DNA of 64,000 nucleotides from Dactylonectria macrodidyma (GCA_020744425.1 JAGMUV010000008.1:310001-374000), one strand, 5' to 3'. Counted from the stretch's first letter, positions 42,244 through 54,718 are shown. Notes: generated by a model from the letters alone, not told the origin. Numbers and translations are program-made.

Positions 42244-45200
42244 GCGCGGTTCGAAGAGAGCAAGTCAAATGCTGTGAGCTAGCCAGAGAAGAGGAGACTG
42301 GAAACGAAGGGAGCCTGAATTAATGTGGCACCCGCAAGTATTCCTATTCCAAACCATACACACACCCAATTCAGGGCTCCTTGAAGAGATAATCGCTGTA
42401 GTATTGAGGTCGGGCTTTTTAAGAAGAAGGTCGCATAAAATGGACGAGAGTTCTATGGGGAACTCTGCAGTGGTAGTTCTAGATTTTGTTGAACACGTAC
42501 TGGCAGCACTGACGTAGATAACCCGGAATAGGCGGGTCTAGAACGAGGAGAGGCTTCAATACGGGACCCAGCACCCATTCGACCTCCCCAGAGGCGTTGT
42601 CTTGGTCCATCAAGTAATTCCAGCCCACCTAATTTGGTGGGGGCGACGTGCTGTATTGAGTGGCCGCCTAATTCCTCGTGGTGCACTCCGTAACTATCAG
42701 TGATGCGACGGCAACTTGGAACAGGCAGCACTCTCTGTTCCACAGGCAACTTGGAACAGGCAGCACTCTCTGTTCCGCAGGCAACTTGGAACGAGCATCA
42801 GGCTGGTTGAAAATCAATTGCCTTGGCTGCGTGGTGGCAATGCAGAGAGTTCGCATGGTATCTTCAAAATGTTTTCAAATATGAGGGTCCTCCTCTCTCC
42901 CTGGATGAATGTTAGACCATAGCTGTCTGCTGACGGAATGGAAGCCAATTACGTTCAAGAGTTGACTTCCGGCGAGGTATTTCCTCGAGAGAGCACTTGC
43001 TGTACGTAACGCGTCAGATTCTGCTCGCGGAAGATTGTCGCATTGACTTGTGATGTACAAGTCCAAGCTCCCACATTTAAGGATTGGGGTACAGTACCAG
43101 TGCCCAGTTAGTCAAATTGGTAGGGCCAGAGCGAGCAAGACGAACCTCACCAGCAATCAGGGTTGCAATCCTTCTTATGTGTGTGTCAAATCACCCTGCC
43201 CATGCAACTACGACGTCACAACGTGTTCACAAGGCTATTCGACTCGTCCAGACTACCACCATTCCGTGCTATGGATCGAACATTTGGTGGTTATCGGTGC
43301 CCTGGGGTACACAACACGCCTCCTGTCGTCCTTATTTGATGGATGCCGCAGTATTTAGTGACATCCTTGGCAATAGGAGGTAGCCGTCTTACACCTTCGA
43401 TTCCCTGCGGAATCCGCCTCGCCAACGGAGCTCGCCTTGGCCTTCAGGATAATGCCTATACTGATGGCAGGCCCGCGCTTTCAGCCATGCTTTTATTTGC
43501 ACCCAACCTTCCTCATGGATTATCTATATGTTTTATTATCCATCTGTTTTAGTTTTGCATGCCACATAAGTCTGTTAGTATGAGCCCTTCCCAGGACGCC
43601 ACGCCCACAACGAGAAGGAGCAGGGCCTCCGGCTTGCGCTTGACCCAAAGTACTCGACATGGATAGTTGGATCTGGTTCAAACATTATAGGTATCATCGT
43701 GAAATGTGGCGTCTCGTTGGGGACGAATAATGTTGTGTCGGTGCCGTCGGCTCGTATCCCAGCACAACCGTTTCCAGTCCTCACTGCAGACGTTGGCAGC
43801 GTTATATCACAGCCTAAGCAGACGAGTATCCCAGATTACTTTGGATGATAAGTCACCCGCCGGGGCCGTTTGGAGAACCTGTTCAGATGGGACTATGACG
43901 GTGACCCTCGGGAGCGTAGTATCCTTGTGAAAGTCAGTTTTGGTCTCAAACAGCAGCAGAGAGTTGTTGACTCCGTGTCGCTGCTGGTTCCAAGGCTAGT
44001 GCCTCAAGGCTTCAAGGTGGTAAAATTGAATTTGGAGCTTGAAACTGGTGTTCGACCAGGGGCGTTGCGTGATATGGTTCGATTCAGTGGACGGGTCAAA
44101 GAGAGAATTGACCTTTAATCATCGTGCTTTAGTCCTGCAGATATACCACCACATTTGGTTGCTCTGCCCCAGGGTAACTCGATCGCTCAATAAGGTCTCA
44201 AATGATGGTTGCACAGGAGACTAGTTATCTCGATGCCGTTTTGGTCTGGACAATTCTTTAAACTAGAAGAGGGTTCTGGCGCTCCGCGGGCAATTAGGTG
44301 ATATTCCATCACTCGATGTTCAGCGAAATTTCGATCCACAGATCTTGTCTAACGTAGATCGAAACCACGACATCATAATGGTGGCAAAATGGAGTCGCGT
44401 TTTGCATCACACTCGCAAGGGTATAGACCGGGAATGGCAGTCGTGTCTCCAAATTCTCTCGTGGGTATACGGCAGCCTATCGATGTGCCCAGTGCCCACT
44501 AACCTCAAGTGTCATGGCGTGCGTCAAATGATCTGAGCGCGACCGGGGGGGCGAGAGTGATCACTAAGAACGAACTCGCCCGCCCATGCGCCTGCTCAGG
44601 TTTCATTTGGCCTCCCCGAACCTCGTGGCCAAAGCCGGAGGGCGAAGCCTGGGTGACATCCCAATACTGGCCTCTTTTCAACCTTGAGACGACAGCGAAG
44701 TCGCCCAGACGAATCTGCCTGGGCTCCTGGAGCATCGCTTGTGCGCACGGACATGTTCCTTGGTGACTCCCAGGTTTGGGAGGGTGTGGTGGGATGGACG
44801 CAGCAAAGTAAAAGGCTTAGCGTGGCTTGACTGCATCTCCGATCGGAACCAAAGCCCCGATGGTGGTGCGAGCATTTTGCCAAGCCGTGACGTGGGCCTT
44901 GCTCCTTAGTGCTATTTGACTTGGAGCCTAGTCGCTGCTCCATTCCATGTATCGACGCCTACCAAGGGCTGTCATGAGTAGTGCCTTCCTCTTAAGTTGC
45001 ATATGTTGTGATATATTCTTTAATTGACCAGATTTATCCAGTGTACTAACCACTCAGGACAAAACAGTCATTTAGTCTCGACATTGGTCTGCATCATCAC
45101 TTGCTGCTTCCTAAAAAATACATGCGTATGATATATATATCAAACTGTTACTCCTTGGTATGCATCAAAATTGTATGTTTTCAGCTTCAACTCATTCTAG

Positions 45201-46230
45201 AGATATTGAATGAAGCAGGCTATGTTACAAAGTGCAGTTACATGACCCAATCAGCTAGGCCCATCCCGATCCCACGTGTAATCTGTTCAAGAAATTCTCC
45301 CCCAGCTGACTACCAATCACTCATTCCGCGCATTCCTTGTCATACCCAATAAGAATATTACATCGTATTTTAGAGATCTAATCGGAAGAATCGCAGTTCG
45401 GGGCCGAAGCCCGGTTTAGCATCAGTACTGTAATGGAGGAACCAGGTAGAATAGTTATTTGGCTTATCGTGTATTAGTACATGGAGTGGGAACCTTATAT
45501 TTTTTATAGGAGTAATGACGTACCCTATAACGGTCTTAATTACGTCAGATACGCGGGGTGTATCTTAAGTGACTAAGGGGTTAATATAGTAGATAATAAA
45601 GCAAAACTGCTGATTTTTATTGATCATTGTCTGCCCTCTTCTATTATTCTCCCTTCTTGCTTCGTTCAGCCTGAAGTGCGTCTTGTTGGATCCGATACGG
45701 TCAATTCGATCAGGGTGATAGCGTTCAATACAGGGTGGAGCCAAAAGATCATGATCTGGGATGCCTCCCGGCCCCCTCTTTTCTCGAGGGGGTTTTCTAG
45801 TCATCTGACTAAGGCAAGAACTTACACACACCCAATCAGACACCACAGACAAACGTGGCTCGTAACACTGACTTGCACAGGGGTCTAAAGTCATGGGTTG
45901 CCCCCTGGCGGGTTTAACGCCCACCCGTTGGTTAAAAGGCAGTAGTGGGTGGGGGGTAACCTGATTTAAGCCAGGCAATGTGGATCGATGCGCTGCTATA
46001 GCTAAAAGTTGCTAGGCCGATGCCCACTTTCTCTTGCAAAGATTTCCCTCTCATCCTCTCTAGTAGTGGTTTTATTTTCCATTATCCTACTATTTATAAA
46101 CTCGCTATTTTCAACCTCGCGCAGATCTTATTAATATAATACGTAATCCATACGGCATGGATGACCCATCCTGAGCATAGCCGGCCTGGAAGTTCGATAT
46201 AAAGAGAGGGGACTTATTCACTAAGCTTTA
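42244..46230. other. Long intergenic region without supported genes
   Basis: Contains a 35-bp tandem repeat (42710-42797) and many short open frames. On the plus strand about 43578-43848 is open in one frame (...NEKEQGLRLALDPKYSTWIV...) and 43870-44118 in another (MENLFRWDYDGDP...). Together they might be exons of a decayed gene, but I recognise no family. 45.4-46.2 kb is AT-rich and featureless apart from a CTCGAGGGGG inverted repeat near 45780. Confidence 0.4.
42710..42797. repeat. 35-bp tandem repeat, ~2.5 units
   Basis: Units starting GGCAACTTGGAAC at 42710, 42745 and 42780. The first two are identical except for one base, and the third is partial. Confidence 0.85.
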
Positions 46231-46419
46231 CTACTAGTATAATACCTATCCATCCCCCATTCAAGACCCTGATGCCTTCCACTACGATATCTTCGAAATC
46301 TCCTACGAGGCCAACTCCGCTACCGAATTTCATCATTTGGCCAATAATCGCAGGCAACAACGCCTCCGCGAATTGAACGACGCTCTTGAATCTGCGAGTC
46401 TGGAGATCATCGCAAACCC

Positions 46420-47556
46420 AAGTCTTATCAGTTCGCCTCAGTGGCAACATGCTCATGGGACTTATCCCTCCGTAGTAAAAGTCAAGTTCCTAACTCCATG
46501 CTCTAGTGTGTGTTTATCGTCGATACGATAGTGTCTGCCTATATGCACTATCACTCCTTCGACTTCTACCCTACATCGTTTCTCGCTATTTTTCCTTTGC
46601 GTCCTCTCACTCTCTTCTCCGCATATCGCTCCCCTGCGAAAACCCTCACCTACTGGCACCGGCCGCATAAGTCTATAACGAACCTCCCCGTCCTGCTCAT
46701 CCACGGCATCGGCGTTGGACTTTACCCATATATCAATTTCTTGGGCGAGCTTATTGCCGCGGATGCTAAGGATCCGTTAAATGGACAGGTGGGGATCATT
46801 GCCATAGAGATTATGCCTATAAGCTCCAGGATTATAGCTGCGGCACTATTAAAAGATGAGATGTGCGAGGAGATTAACTGTATATTAACGGCACATGGGT
46901 GGAGCAGAATTATACTGGTATTACACTCGTGGGTGCCCCTCTCTCTTACTCTTGATTTATATCGAGTCATTGTCCTGTACTAATTTCTGCCCTAGAAGGT
47001 ACGGAAGCGTAGTTGCTGCGCATCTCCTTCACACATCATAGATTGTGCAGAAGATTGGACCGATTGTGTTTGTTGATCCGGTATCTTTCCTGCTACATCT
47101 CCCTGATCTAGCATACAACTTTGTAAAGTCTTCCTTATATCCTTATTCGCAATCTAAACTAACCCCCTTAATACTTAGATCTGTCTGAAGCCAGCCCGGG
47201 CTAATGAACACCTCCTCTCTTACTTCGGCTCTAAGGACATGGGAGTTTTGTACACGCTATTCTGCCGCTTCTTCTGGGCTGATAACGTCTTGTGGAAGGA
47301 AGATATACAGGGCTATCGCGCGAGTGTTGTGCTAGCTGGCAGCGACATAGTAATTGACACGAAAACAATTGGGGCGTACTTGACAGGCGCAGATGATTGG
47401 ATATTGGAACCTAGTCACTGGGAATATGGAATATGGAAGGGTGATGGGCTGGATGTTGTATGGTTTCAAGACTTGGATCATGAACAAGTTTTTGATACGA
47501 GAAGTAGGAGAGGGAGGTTGGTGGATATTGTCAGGAGGTTCTGTGTTGAAGGATAA
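46420..47556 (+). pseudogene. Alpha/beta hydrolase, better-preserved copy
   Basis: Exon 1 ends at 46928 and includes YWHRPHKS, LPVLLIHGIGVGLYPYINFL (oxyanion HGxG) and MPISSRI. A 70-bp intron (46929-46998) restores LHSYGSVVAAHLLHT, the nucleophile-Ser elbow. Exon 2 (46999-47122) gives IGPIVFVDPVSFLLHLPDL. A second intron (47123-47178) leads to exon 3 (47179-47556), ICLKPARANEHLLSYFGSK...WKEDIQG...DLDHEQVFDTRSRRGR. An in-frame TAG follows LLHTS, and another TAG lies near 46505 where Trp fits. Both are RIP-compatible. The N-terminal part present in the RIP copy at 33.8-34.2 kb is not found before 46420, so this copy is also 5'-incomplete. Confidence 0.75.
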
Positions 47557-48137
47557 CTGCCTACCAGTGCTAGGGGCCCGAGATCCCAATAAACACGCCA
47601 GTCTCTACGTGAAAGTAACATTCGTAAAGTTAAAGTATAATCGTTGGATTTTCCTTGCTGAAAGCTTTCTTCTGGTATCAATTCCATCATGGTCAGAGAT
47701 ATCATAAGCCACAAACGTCACCACATCTGCAGATCTGGCACGTTGTACAACCGCAAACAAATGAACTGATCCAGTCGCTGTACCTCTTCTCGGTGGCTGC
47801 AGTTGATGTATTTTCCCGCCTCTTTCTAAATACGGCATGCCACGCCTTTAAGATGCAGAGTCTACCTTACCTAAGTTTTGTAAACATTACACATGGCGAG
47901 TTTCTTGATCCATGAGAGGAGGAGCCATATTTGCAGCATCGAAAGGATCCCAAAATGTTGGGCATTATCAAATATCGCGTCCATATTGTCAACATCACAC
48001 ATGGTAGTTCATGGCCAAGTTCTGTGGACTGTTCAAACATCTTCTATAAAGATGAGTCTAGAACTCATGGTACTCAAACATAACGATAAACGTCTATTCC
48101 CTATCGTCCACCCAGTCATTATCCGTAACCAGTCACT
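47557..48137. other. Intergenic
   Basis: Separates the hydrolase relic from the 3' end of SEC18. No supported gene. It should include the SEC18 terminator region. Confidence 0.45.
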
Positions 48138-50776
48138 CTAACCCCTGAACTCCTGGATCTTCTCGCAAAGCAGGTCCGTAAACGTCTCCAGTACTTCCTG
48201 GTTGCCTCCACTCCGTGCCTCGAAAATGCAGTCGAGGATTGTCTTGATGCCAACGCCAACTTGGTCTGAGCCCGTGCGCCCCTGGATAATGCGGATTGCC
48301 TGACCCACGTCGGCTGTGTTGAACATACGGGAATCCTGCAATACCACGGCAAGCTCCTGCAAACTGTTCACGGCAGGTACCGGCACCCTCTTGGCGAAAT
48401 CCATATCAATCTCGAGCAACCTTAGCACAGAGGCCTTGGAGGAAGTGACGAAGATCAAAAGGCGGTGGCCCTGCGTGATACTGTTAGTCTTGTCTATGGT
48501 AGTGTTTGAGACGACGAGACTTACCTTGGGCGGTTTCGACACCAACAAAGTTGTCAGGGCTTCAAGCATGACGTTCGAGAAGCGCTGGCCAATCGGGTTC
48601 CAACCAATCAGGCGCTCAAAGTCATCTAGGATCAGGATACTGGCAGGCGATTTGTAGGCGTCCGCAAATGCCTTGTGTACGTAGTCCTTCTTGGCGAAGT
48701 CGTCGCGGTATCCCACAAGATCTGCTGGCGTCACCATCTTGACAAACGGAAACCCGGACTGCATGGCAATGTGCGCTGCCAGAGCTGTCTTTCCTGATGC
48801 CCTGGGTCCGTGGAATAGGACAGATGTGCTGAACTTGTTAGGGTCCTCCTTGATCATGCCAACGACGCGCATCATCTCCTGAACGGTCAGGTTGATATGA
48901 GGGCCGTAAGGGATGATACCCAAACGGACAGCGTCCTCAAGCTCGGCCTCGGAGACACCGTAAGCCGGGCGGACTTCAGTCAAGGCATTCATGAAATCGC
49001 TGCGGTTGATCCTCATGTTGGCCACGTCTTGCTTGACAGCGGCCAGCTGGCCAACCTCGGTATGGCGGGAAAAGGCAAACGATGCCGCAGCCTTGACCAG
49101 ACCATTCAGCTCAGCTCCCGAGAAATTCTTGGCGAGCCCAGCAAGCTCTGCCACGTCAACATCAGGGTCTAGGAGTCCGTTCTCGCGCATTTTGGATGTG
49201 TGGATTTTGAGAATCTCGTGGCGACCTTCCTCATCGGGCAGCGAGATTTCAAGGTGAACTTCGAGACGACCAGGTCGCAACAGAGCATCATCAATCATGT
49301 CCTTTCGGTTGGTCATTCCGATGAGGAGAATATTGTTGAGCTGGTCAACACCATCAAGCTTGGACAGCAGCTGGTTCACCACACTGTCGCCGACGCCGGT
49401 GCCGCCGCCAGCCCCTGAACCTCGCTGCTTGCAAACGGCGTCCAGCTCATCAAAGATGATGATGTGCAAGCTACTCTCATCTCCTTTCTCCTTGTACTCC
49501 TTTTCGGCATCTGCAAACAGCTTTCGAATGTTCTCTTCTGACTGACCAACGTACTTGTTGAGCACTTCAGGGCCGTTGATGACCTTTGGAGGACGGGCGT
49601 TTAGCATCTTTCCAATTTGACGGGCAATGAGCGTTTTTCCAGTTCCAGGAGGACCGTACAGCAGCATTCCCTTGACGTGAGGAATGCCGATTTTGGCGAC
49701 CAGGCCTGGGGGGAATACTCGAGACGCGAAAGCTCGACGGAAGATGGTAGCGAATTCATCACCGAGACCACCGATGCCCATATCCTCAAACTTGAAGTCG
49801 GGGGCGAGAATGGCGTTGGAGTTGGGCTTCGACATGGAAGGCTTCAGGTTGAAATCGCCCTTTCCATCGCGGTGGAAGAGAACTCGGCTCTGGCTGGTTA
49901 GAATGCCACGGGCGTGGGGTTCTCTGTGAGTTTGTTTTCCAGAGTCATCCGATGACATGGCCAGGTCAACGAGACCGACTGTCTTGACAACAATGAGAAG
50001 AGGGATGATTCGGACATCCATCAATATGCGCTGGCTGGGAGAGAGGACCTGGTTCTGATATGTGTCAATGAACATCTTAGACAGTTCATCCTCGTCATAG
50101 GGAACCTCGGTCTTCTTGTTTGGTGAGGCGAAGCCGATCTCGAGATCAATCGAGCCAAGGTAGGCCTTGCCTCCAGTAGCGAATGGGTCGTAGATCTGAC
50201 CCGTGAACGTGTCTCTCATAGTAATGCCGGCCCATGATCGCTGAGGATCGGTCAAACTAATACCGCCTGGAGGGAAGCCGGGAACTGGTTTGGCGGTGAC
50301 GACATATTCGCCAGCGGGCTGACCACCTCGAAGCATAATGTAGAGATCGGAACCGTCGCGGTCGGGGGGGAAGTCATCGGGCGAAACGGCGCAACTTAAA
50401 GTTTAGGCTCCCATATTAGATGTGTCCTCAATGGGATCGCAAAGACGGAGGGTACTCACAGGTTGCCATAGATGAGTCTGGACTGGAGCGACTTGTCGGT
50501 GACCTTTTCAACCCGCAAGGGGACTTGTCTGCCACCACCAGTGGGCTTCTCTGACTGTCGCGACATACCGGGCGAGCGAGACTGGTCGGCGTAGCCACCG
50601 CCCTGAGGCCTGCCTTGCTGTGCTCGAGGATCATTGTATTGGCCACCGTATCCTTGCGGCTGCTGCTGGCGAGGATCGCCATATGGTGCTCTCTGGGGAG
50701 GTTGCTGTTGGCCTCCGCCTGATGGCCCTCTATTAGATCCAGGCAAGCCAAACCCGCTGAAGGGGGTCGTCGACAT
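48138..50776 (-). CDS. sec18: SEC18/NSF vesicular-fusion AAA+ ATPase
   Basis: Minus strand, three exons: 50776-50460, 50394-48525 and 48470-48138, giving 839 residues. The Gly/Gln/Pro-rich N-terminus (MSTTPFSGFGLPGSNRG) precedes the substrate-binding N domain. D1 has Walker A GPPGTGKT, Walker B IIIFDELDAV and the arginine-finger region DDALLRPGRLEVHLE. D2 has GPRASGKTALAA and ILILDDFERLIGW. The protein disassembles SNARE complexes with alpha-SNAP after membrane fusion in secretory traffic and is essential in yeast. The second intron (48524-48471, 54 bp, GTAAGT, CTAAC branch site, GCAG) has no stop and keeps frame, so an unspliced message would insert 18 residues. Splicing is inferred because the insert falls inside a conserved D2 segment (SKPPK|GHRLLIF). 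No damage is visible. Confidence 0.95.
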
Positions 50777-51212
50777 TGCGGCGGTGGAGGAAGGGACGGT
50801 CAGGAGAGGATGACGCTATAGCAGACTCGTGTGTAACCCGCCGTCGGGGGTGATCGGGTCAAGAGCTTTGGACGGGTTGTAAGGGTGTGGTGTTGGAAGT
50901 TGAAAGGTCTAAGTTCTGGTGGTGAAAGGCGCCATGCTGGAACTTTCCATATGCTGACGCCAACGAGGGGCGACCATCACAGGCAGGCAAGCCCCAGAGT
51001 CTCAGCTCAGTTTCGTAGCCTTAGTGCCTAAAGGGGCTTAAGGTTAGCGGTCTGGCTCCCTATGTCATACGTAGCCATTTTTGGTGAAGGAGACCATGAC
51101 ACAATTTGAGTAATAAACGTGTATATTAGTAATTAGTGCCCTTTCGGCTCTAGTGCCGCCGGGCGTAATAAATTGTATTGTATTGTGTCGGGGATAAAAC
51201 GGGGCCATTTCT
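50777..51212. other. SEC18 5' region with a LINE 3'-end remnant
   Basis: Upstream of SEC18. About 51000-51190 ends CTAGTGCCGCCGGGCGTAAT followed by AAATTGTATTGTATTGTGT, which has the form of a Tad-type LINE 3' end (GGGCG-AATAA and a short tandem tail). It is probably a severely 5'-truncated insertion. No target duplication could be verified. Confidence 0.4.
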
Positions 51213-51506
51213 ATGGAGCGTCAAGCAGCATTTAGTAAAACGGCAATCAATCCGTCGGGCGCTGACTTATGGTGCCAAGTTGACATTCGACTACCTCTTG
51301 ATATACTCGGCTGGTATAGTCTTTATTGGGTCTGGGACTGGCCGATAGCATCAACTGATGCTATTCCCGGCGGACAAATGGAGGTTTATACTAGTTGCAT
51401 GGATGTAGAGGTGTTGCCAGCAGCTCAAGAGGGTACGGTGTCATTTGTCAAGGGACAAGACTTGAATTTCGCAGGGATTGAAGCACAAATAATGGAGATA
51501 AATTAG
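51213..51506 (+). pseudogene. C-terminal fragment of a secreted-type fungal protein
   Basis: A 97-codon frame contains DIRLPLDILGWYSLYWVWDW and GGQMEVYTSCMDVEVL. YxLYWVWDWP followed by YTSCMD recalls the C-terminal part of small secreted, possibly copper-binding or cell-wall-associated fungal proteins. The signal peptide and N-terminal half are absent, and the fragment begins next to the LINE remnant. The family assignment is tentative. Confidence 0.35.
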
Positions 51507-51995
51507 AGTTCAAGGATCGGAAATGTAATACCGCCACGTCAATCGTGTTTCAATGTAACGGACAACTGTTATGCCAAGGGTCCATCTTGCTGTTGAAGTT
51601 GATGATAATTGATGATGATGATCCTCTCCTTTAAAAAAAAAAGGTCACCAGAAAACCTCCCTGTCCCAATATACCTCCCCAAATCCTTATAGGATGTTGA
51701 AATCCTAGTCTCTAAAGACCCCAGTCCATTCCCGCTTGCATCAAAATAGCCAGATGATGCCACCAAACCCAGCTAGCAACCCGTCATGTTGAATAAGACC
51801 ACCCTGGACTAATGGAGGAAAAAAATGAATGCCCAAATCCAAAGCTTCCACCATATTTTCTTGCCCGCTGTGCCACGTCTAGCAAGACCATAGACACAGG
51901 GCACCGCAGGCAGGTTCTGTGTCGATCAACTTTTGGTTTGAAGTCTAACATCCAAGCGAATATCAGGTCCTCTTGTTAGCTTGCCTTCTGTATAA
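51507..51995. other. Intergenic
   Basis: No supported gene; 3' side of the 2EXR gene. Confidence 0.4.
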
Positions 51996-52856
51996 TTACC
52001 CCAGGAAATTTGCGATAAAGCGGAATGAGTGCCAGGGATGGGACCGATCATTCAAATGCGAATGGAATCCATCATACTCGCACCAGCAGCATTCCTCATC
52101 GTATTCAGCATCGCCAATATCAGTGGGATACTCAAGATGGTCAAGTAGGAGGATACCAGTTTCTATATTAAAAAAAACTGTTTTGGTCTCTCCCTCCCTG
52201 TCGGGCCACGGGAGACGCTTGTAGTGACGAAGTGCGACTTCATAGGACTGTTGGCACGCAAGGATTGAAGTTGGTAGTGGAGGAGGTTGGATACGTAATC
52301 CAGGTTCCTTCATGTGCTTAATGTGGGTAATTTGTTGTGTAGGCAAACTGAACAACCAAATAGCCTCTTGGAGCTCTGTAGGCAGTCGATTGAAACACGT
52401 AAAGGCTGCCTTGGGTTGGATGAGTTGGCTTTCAGATTCTTGCGGTAATTCAGTCGGAAGAGCCTGGGGTAATTCTGTGCTTAAGACAGTTGTGTTTAAG
52501 ACATCGTCATCGATCGATGGTGAGACGATAATCTGGAATAGCCAATACCTCTCTGGCATGTCGTGGGGCTGACTGGTGGGATGTTCTTGGATAGTTTGAT
52601 AAATTTCATTCATAGTCCTCTGGTACTGTGCTTCGTTACCCAGATATACCACCCACGACTCCTGGTCAGTAGGTGATATCATCCAGATAAACAAAGCGTC
52701 ATATGGGCCCTGAAAGGGAAGCTCCTCCGTCAGAGCCTGAAGCGACGCCGGGAGTTTTGCGTTCTTTGGAGCCCATTTGTGAACTTGAGGATTTGATACT
52801 GACTCTCGGAAACCGAAGGACAGTGTTAGAGGTGGTGCCTCAGGATTGGTTGCCAT
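51996..52856 (-). CDS. 2EXR-domain protein
   Basis: A 286-codon minus-strand frame from ATG 52856. Residues about 155-250 contain FTCFNRLPTELQEAIWLFSL, ILACQQSYEVALRHYKR and FFNIETGILLLDHLEY, the pattern of the fungal 2EXR domain (F-x-LPxELRxxIW, then CRESRxVA). The N-terminal 150 residues are unrelated to any domain I know and include repeated STELPQ units (LSTELPQALPTELPQES). 2EXR proteins are abundant in filamentous ascomycetes and have no known biochemical function. The frame is intact. A downstream exon cannot be excluded because 2EXR proteins often extend further. Confidence 0.7.
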   Translation of the reverse strand: MATNPEAPPLTLSFGFRESVSNPQVHKWAPKNAKLPASLQALTEELPFQGPYDALFIWMISPTDQESWVVYLGNEAQYQRTMNEIYQTIQEHPTSQPHDMPERYWLFQIIVSPSIDDDVLNTTVLSTELPQALPTELPQESESQLIQPKAAFTCFNRLPTELQEAIWLFSLPTQQITHIKHMKEPGLRIQPPPLPTSILACQQSYEVALRHYKRLPWPDREGETKTVFFNIETGILLLDHLEYPTDIGDAEYDEECCWCEYDGFHSHLNDRSHPWHSFRFIANFLG

Positions 52857-53044
52857 GTTTTAAGAAATAGGAATGGATCGGGAGAGGCGAGCGCAGAAAA
52901 GAGGAAGTTGAGTAGTGCACATCTTGGTGGTTGGGGGTAGGGCCCCTTAAGTAGTTCTGGGTCGATGAAGGCAGGGATGCTAATTCTAAATTTGTACAGA
53001 GTATTGGAACCTCCATTAAGCCATTCGCCCGCCTTGGGCCCACA

Positions 53045-53887
53045 ATGTGGGGTGACCCTAAGAAGACAAAAGTCATGCACTTCTCTAAGAGCAAACTCAA
53101 GACCATGCCAGCAGTACGCCACGGTGATGCAGAGAAGCACCCTGAGGTCGGCGCGATTTCCTATTTCGCCATGGCCTCTGGACTCGCCTGGTCTGTCATC
53201 CCGACGCATCTCCGCCGCAGCGATGCCGTTGCATACCAGATCTTCTTCGCTAAGTATATCTTCTGGGTTGTCGCCTTCCCCGTCATTATTATTGCTCTTG
53301 GGCTTGTCAGCGGCGTGAACTGGGCGACCATCTTCTTCAACATATTCCTGGTTTGGATCTGGTAAGTGAAGCTCTGTGATGAATCGACTTACATGGGAAT
53401 GATTAGCTGACAATGTGATAGGATCATCTCATATCTTTGCTCCGCTTACACGGCCACCCGCTATAAGTAGGGCTTCTACACCTTCGGCACCATTGCCTAC
53501 GTCCTCCTCGCTTTCCAGACCATGTAGGCCAGCCGCTCCTCCGCCGACCGCGACCACACCATGCTCGCCGGTTGGGTTAACTTCTTTTGGTTCCTGTACC
53601 TGATCGCTTTCGCCGTTTCGGACGGCGGCAACGTCATCGGCGTCACCCAGAGCCTCATCTTCTTCGGCATCCTTGACCTCTTGCTCGTGGCCGGCACCGC
53701 CTTCGCCTTCCTGTTCCTCGCTCGCAAGTGGGACTACAGCCGCATGAACCTGCATTTCACCCAGTACGGCCGCGTTAGCTCTCACGGGAACGATCTGCAC
53801 CCTGAGACGAGGCACATAGGCCCTACGGGAACCACGCCCGCGACGACAGCCTCTGCCACGCACAGTCGTGTTGTGAACCCTGTTTAA
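53045..53887 (+). pseudogene. Opsin-related (HSP30/YRO2-like) membrane protein with two TAG stops
   Basis: Exon 1 to 53361 contains AISYFAMASGLAWSVIPTHL and FAKYIFWVVAFPVIII. After a 60-bp intron (53362-53421, GTAAGT...GATAG) comes WIISYLCSAYTATRYK, then TAG (53468), GFYTFGTIAYVLLAFQTM, TAG (53525), WVNFFWFLYLIAFAVSDGGN and GILDLLLVAGTAFAFLFLAR. This is the seven-helix fungal opsin fold. The last helix has Val where retinal opsins have the Schiff-base Lys, placing it with the non-retinal ORP/HSP30 group. Both stops stand where Trp fits and need only TGG->TAG. The N-terminal helices before residue ~40 are not recognisable. It overlaps a long minus-strand frame (52826-53413) that I regard as its shadow. 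Confidence 0.72.
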
Positions 53888-54260
53888 GAGGATACATGGC
53901 TAAGTGTGAGTGAGTGAGTGAGTAGTCACTCATACGAGAGAATAATATACGAACTGTGATGAACGGGAGGTTTTGATGCATGAGTTGGACAGGGATAGTG
54001 TTCGTATGAAGGGAAAGGCTTGCTCGTTTAGATGGATTTGATCTGGATATTTCTGTCATTTTCACTGTACCAGCGCAGCAAGCACGATTTCCATGAGAGG
54101 TAGAGTTTTAAGGATACTACTTAATTAATCTGCCTAATCTAGTGGTGTATATTAAAACCTTGGCCATGGCCTGCTCGCCTCTTAAAATCCCTAGCGTTCT
54201 CCTCCAATACAATTAGCAGATATAGTATTTTAGAGCCTGCTAGGTCTGGTCATCGGAGCA
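53888..54260. other. Intergenic
   Basis: A GTGAGTGAGTGAGTGAGTAG microsatellite lies near 53905. No gene seen. Confidence 0.45.
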
Positions 54261-54269
54261 GCTCAGTCA

Positions 54270-54718
54270 ACACAATGTATCGCGGCACAGCATGTGTATG
54301 GATTGCACGACGCGCCTTGCAGTCTTTATCAAGCCATGAGCAGGTGCCAGCTTCAAGGTTTAGGACCGTTGCCGAGGACGATGAGAACTTTCTAGGGCAT
54401 CCGAAGCATATTGTGGTATTTTCTTCGTGCGTCTGCAGGTGCTAAATAATTATAAACACTAAACGTCTTAGAGGGGACATCGATACCTACTACATTCAAG
54501 TTATGTTGGGAATCACTAACCTGGCTTTAGAATGTTACCAATCCCGACATTATGAATGCGATGATGGCGAGTACAACTTTAAATGCCCAACGTGTGAGAC
54601 TCCCTTTTCAGCCATGAGCAGTCTCCTGCAACATGCCGAGAGCGATACATGCGATAAAAGCCTGATAGGTGCGTCTCCTTTGTCAAAGTTCTTACGTTTC
54701 CTGCAGTCACAGGTTTGA
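54270..54718 (+). pseudogene. C2H2 zinc-finger protein remnant
   Basis: The first part reads MCMDCTTRLAVFIKP followed by stops. After an intron-like gap the frame from about 54503 has ECDDGEYNFKCPTCETPFSA, then MSSLLQHAESDTCDKSL and LSKFLRFLQ. FKCPxCxxxF...LLQHxES..C is a C2H2 finger as found near the C-terminus of multi-finger fungal proteins. Upstream fingers are missing or decayed. Confidence 0.5.

Noticed and set aside
45661..45790. Possible copia-type LTR with TGTTGGATCC and an inverted CTCGAGGGGG
   Set aside because: No second LTR, primer-binding site or polyprotein remnant could be identified nearby.
52826..53413. 195-codon minus-strand open frame
   Set aside because: It is the antisense shadow of the opsin-related gene, whose plus-strand helices and intron are convincing.
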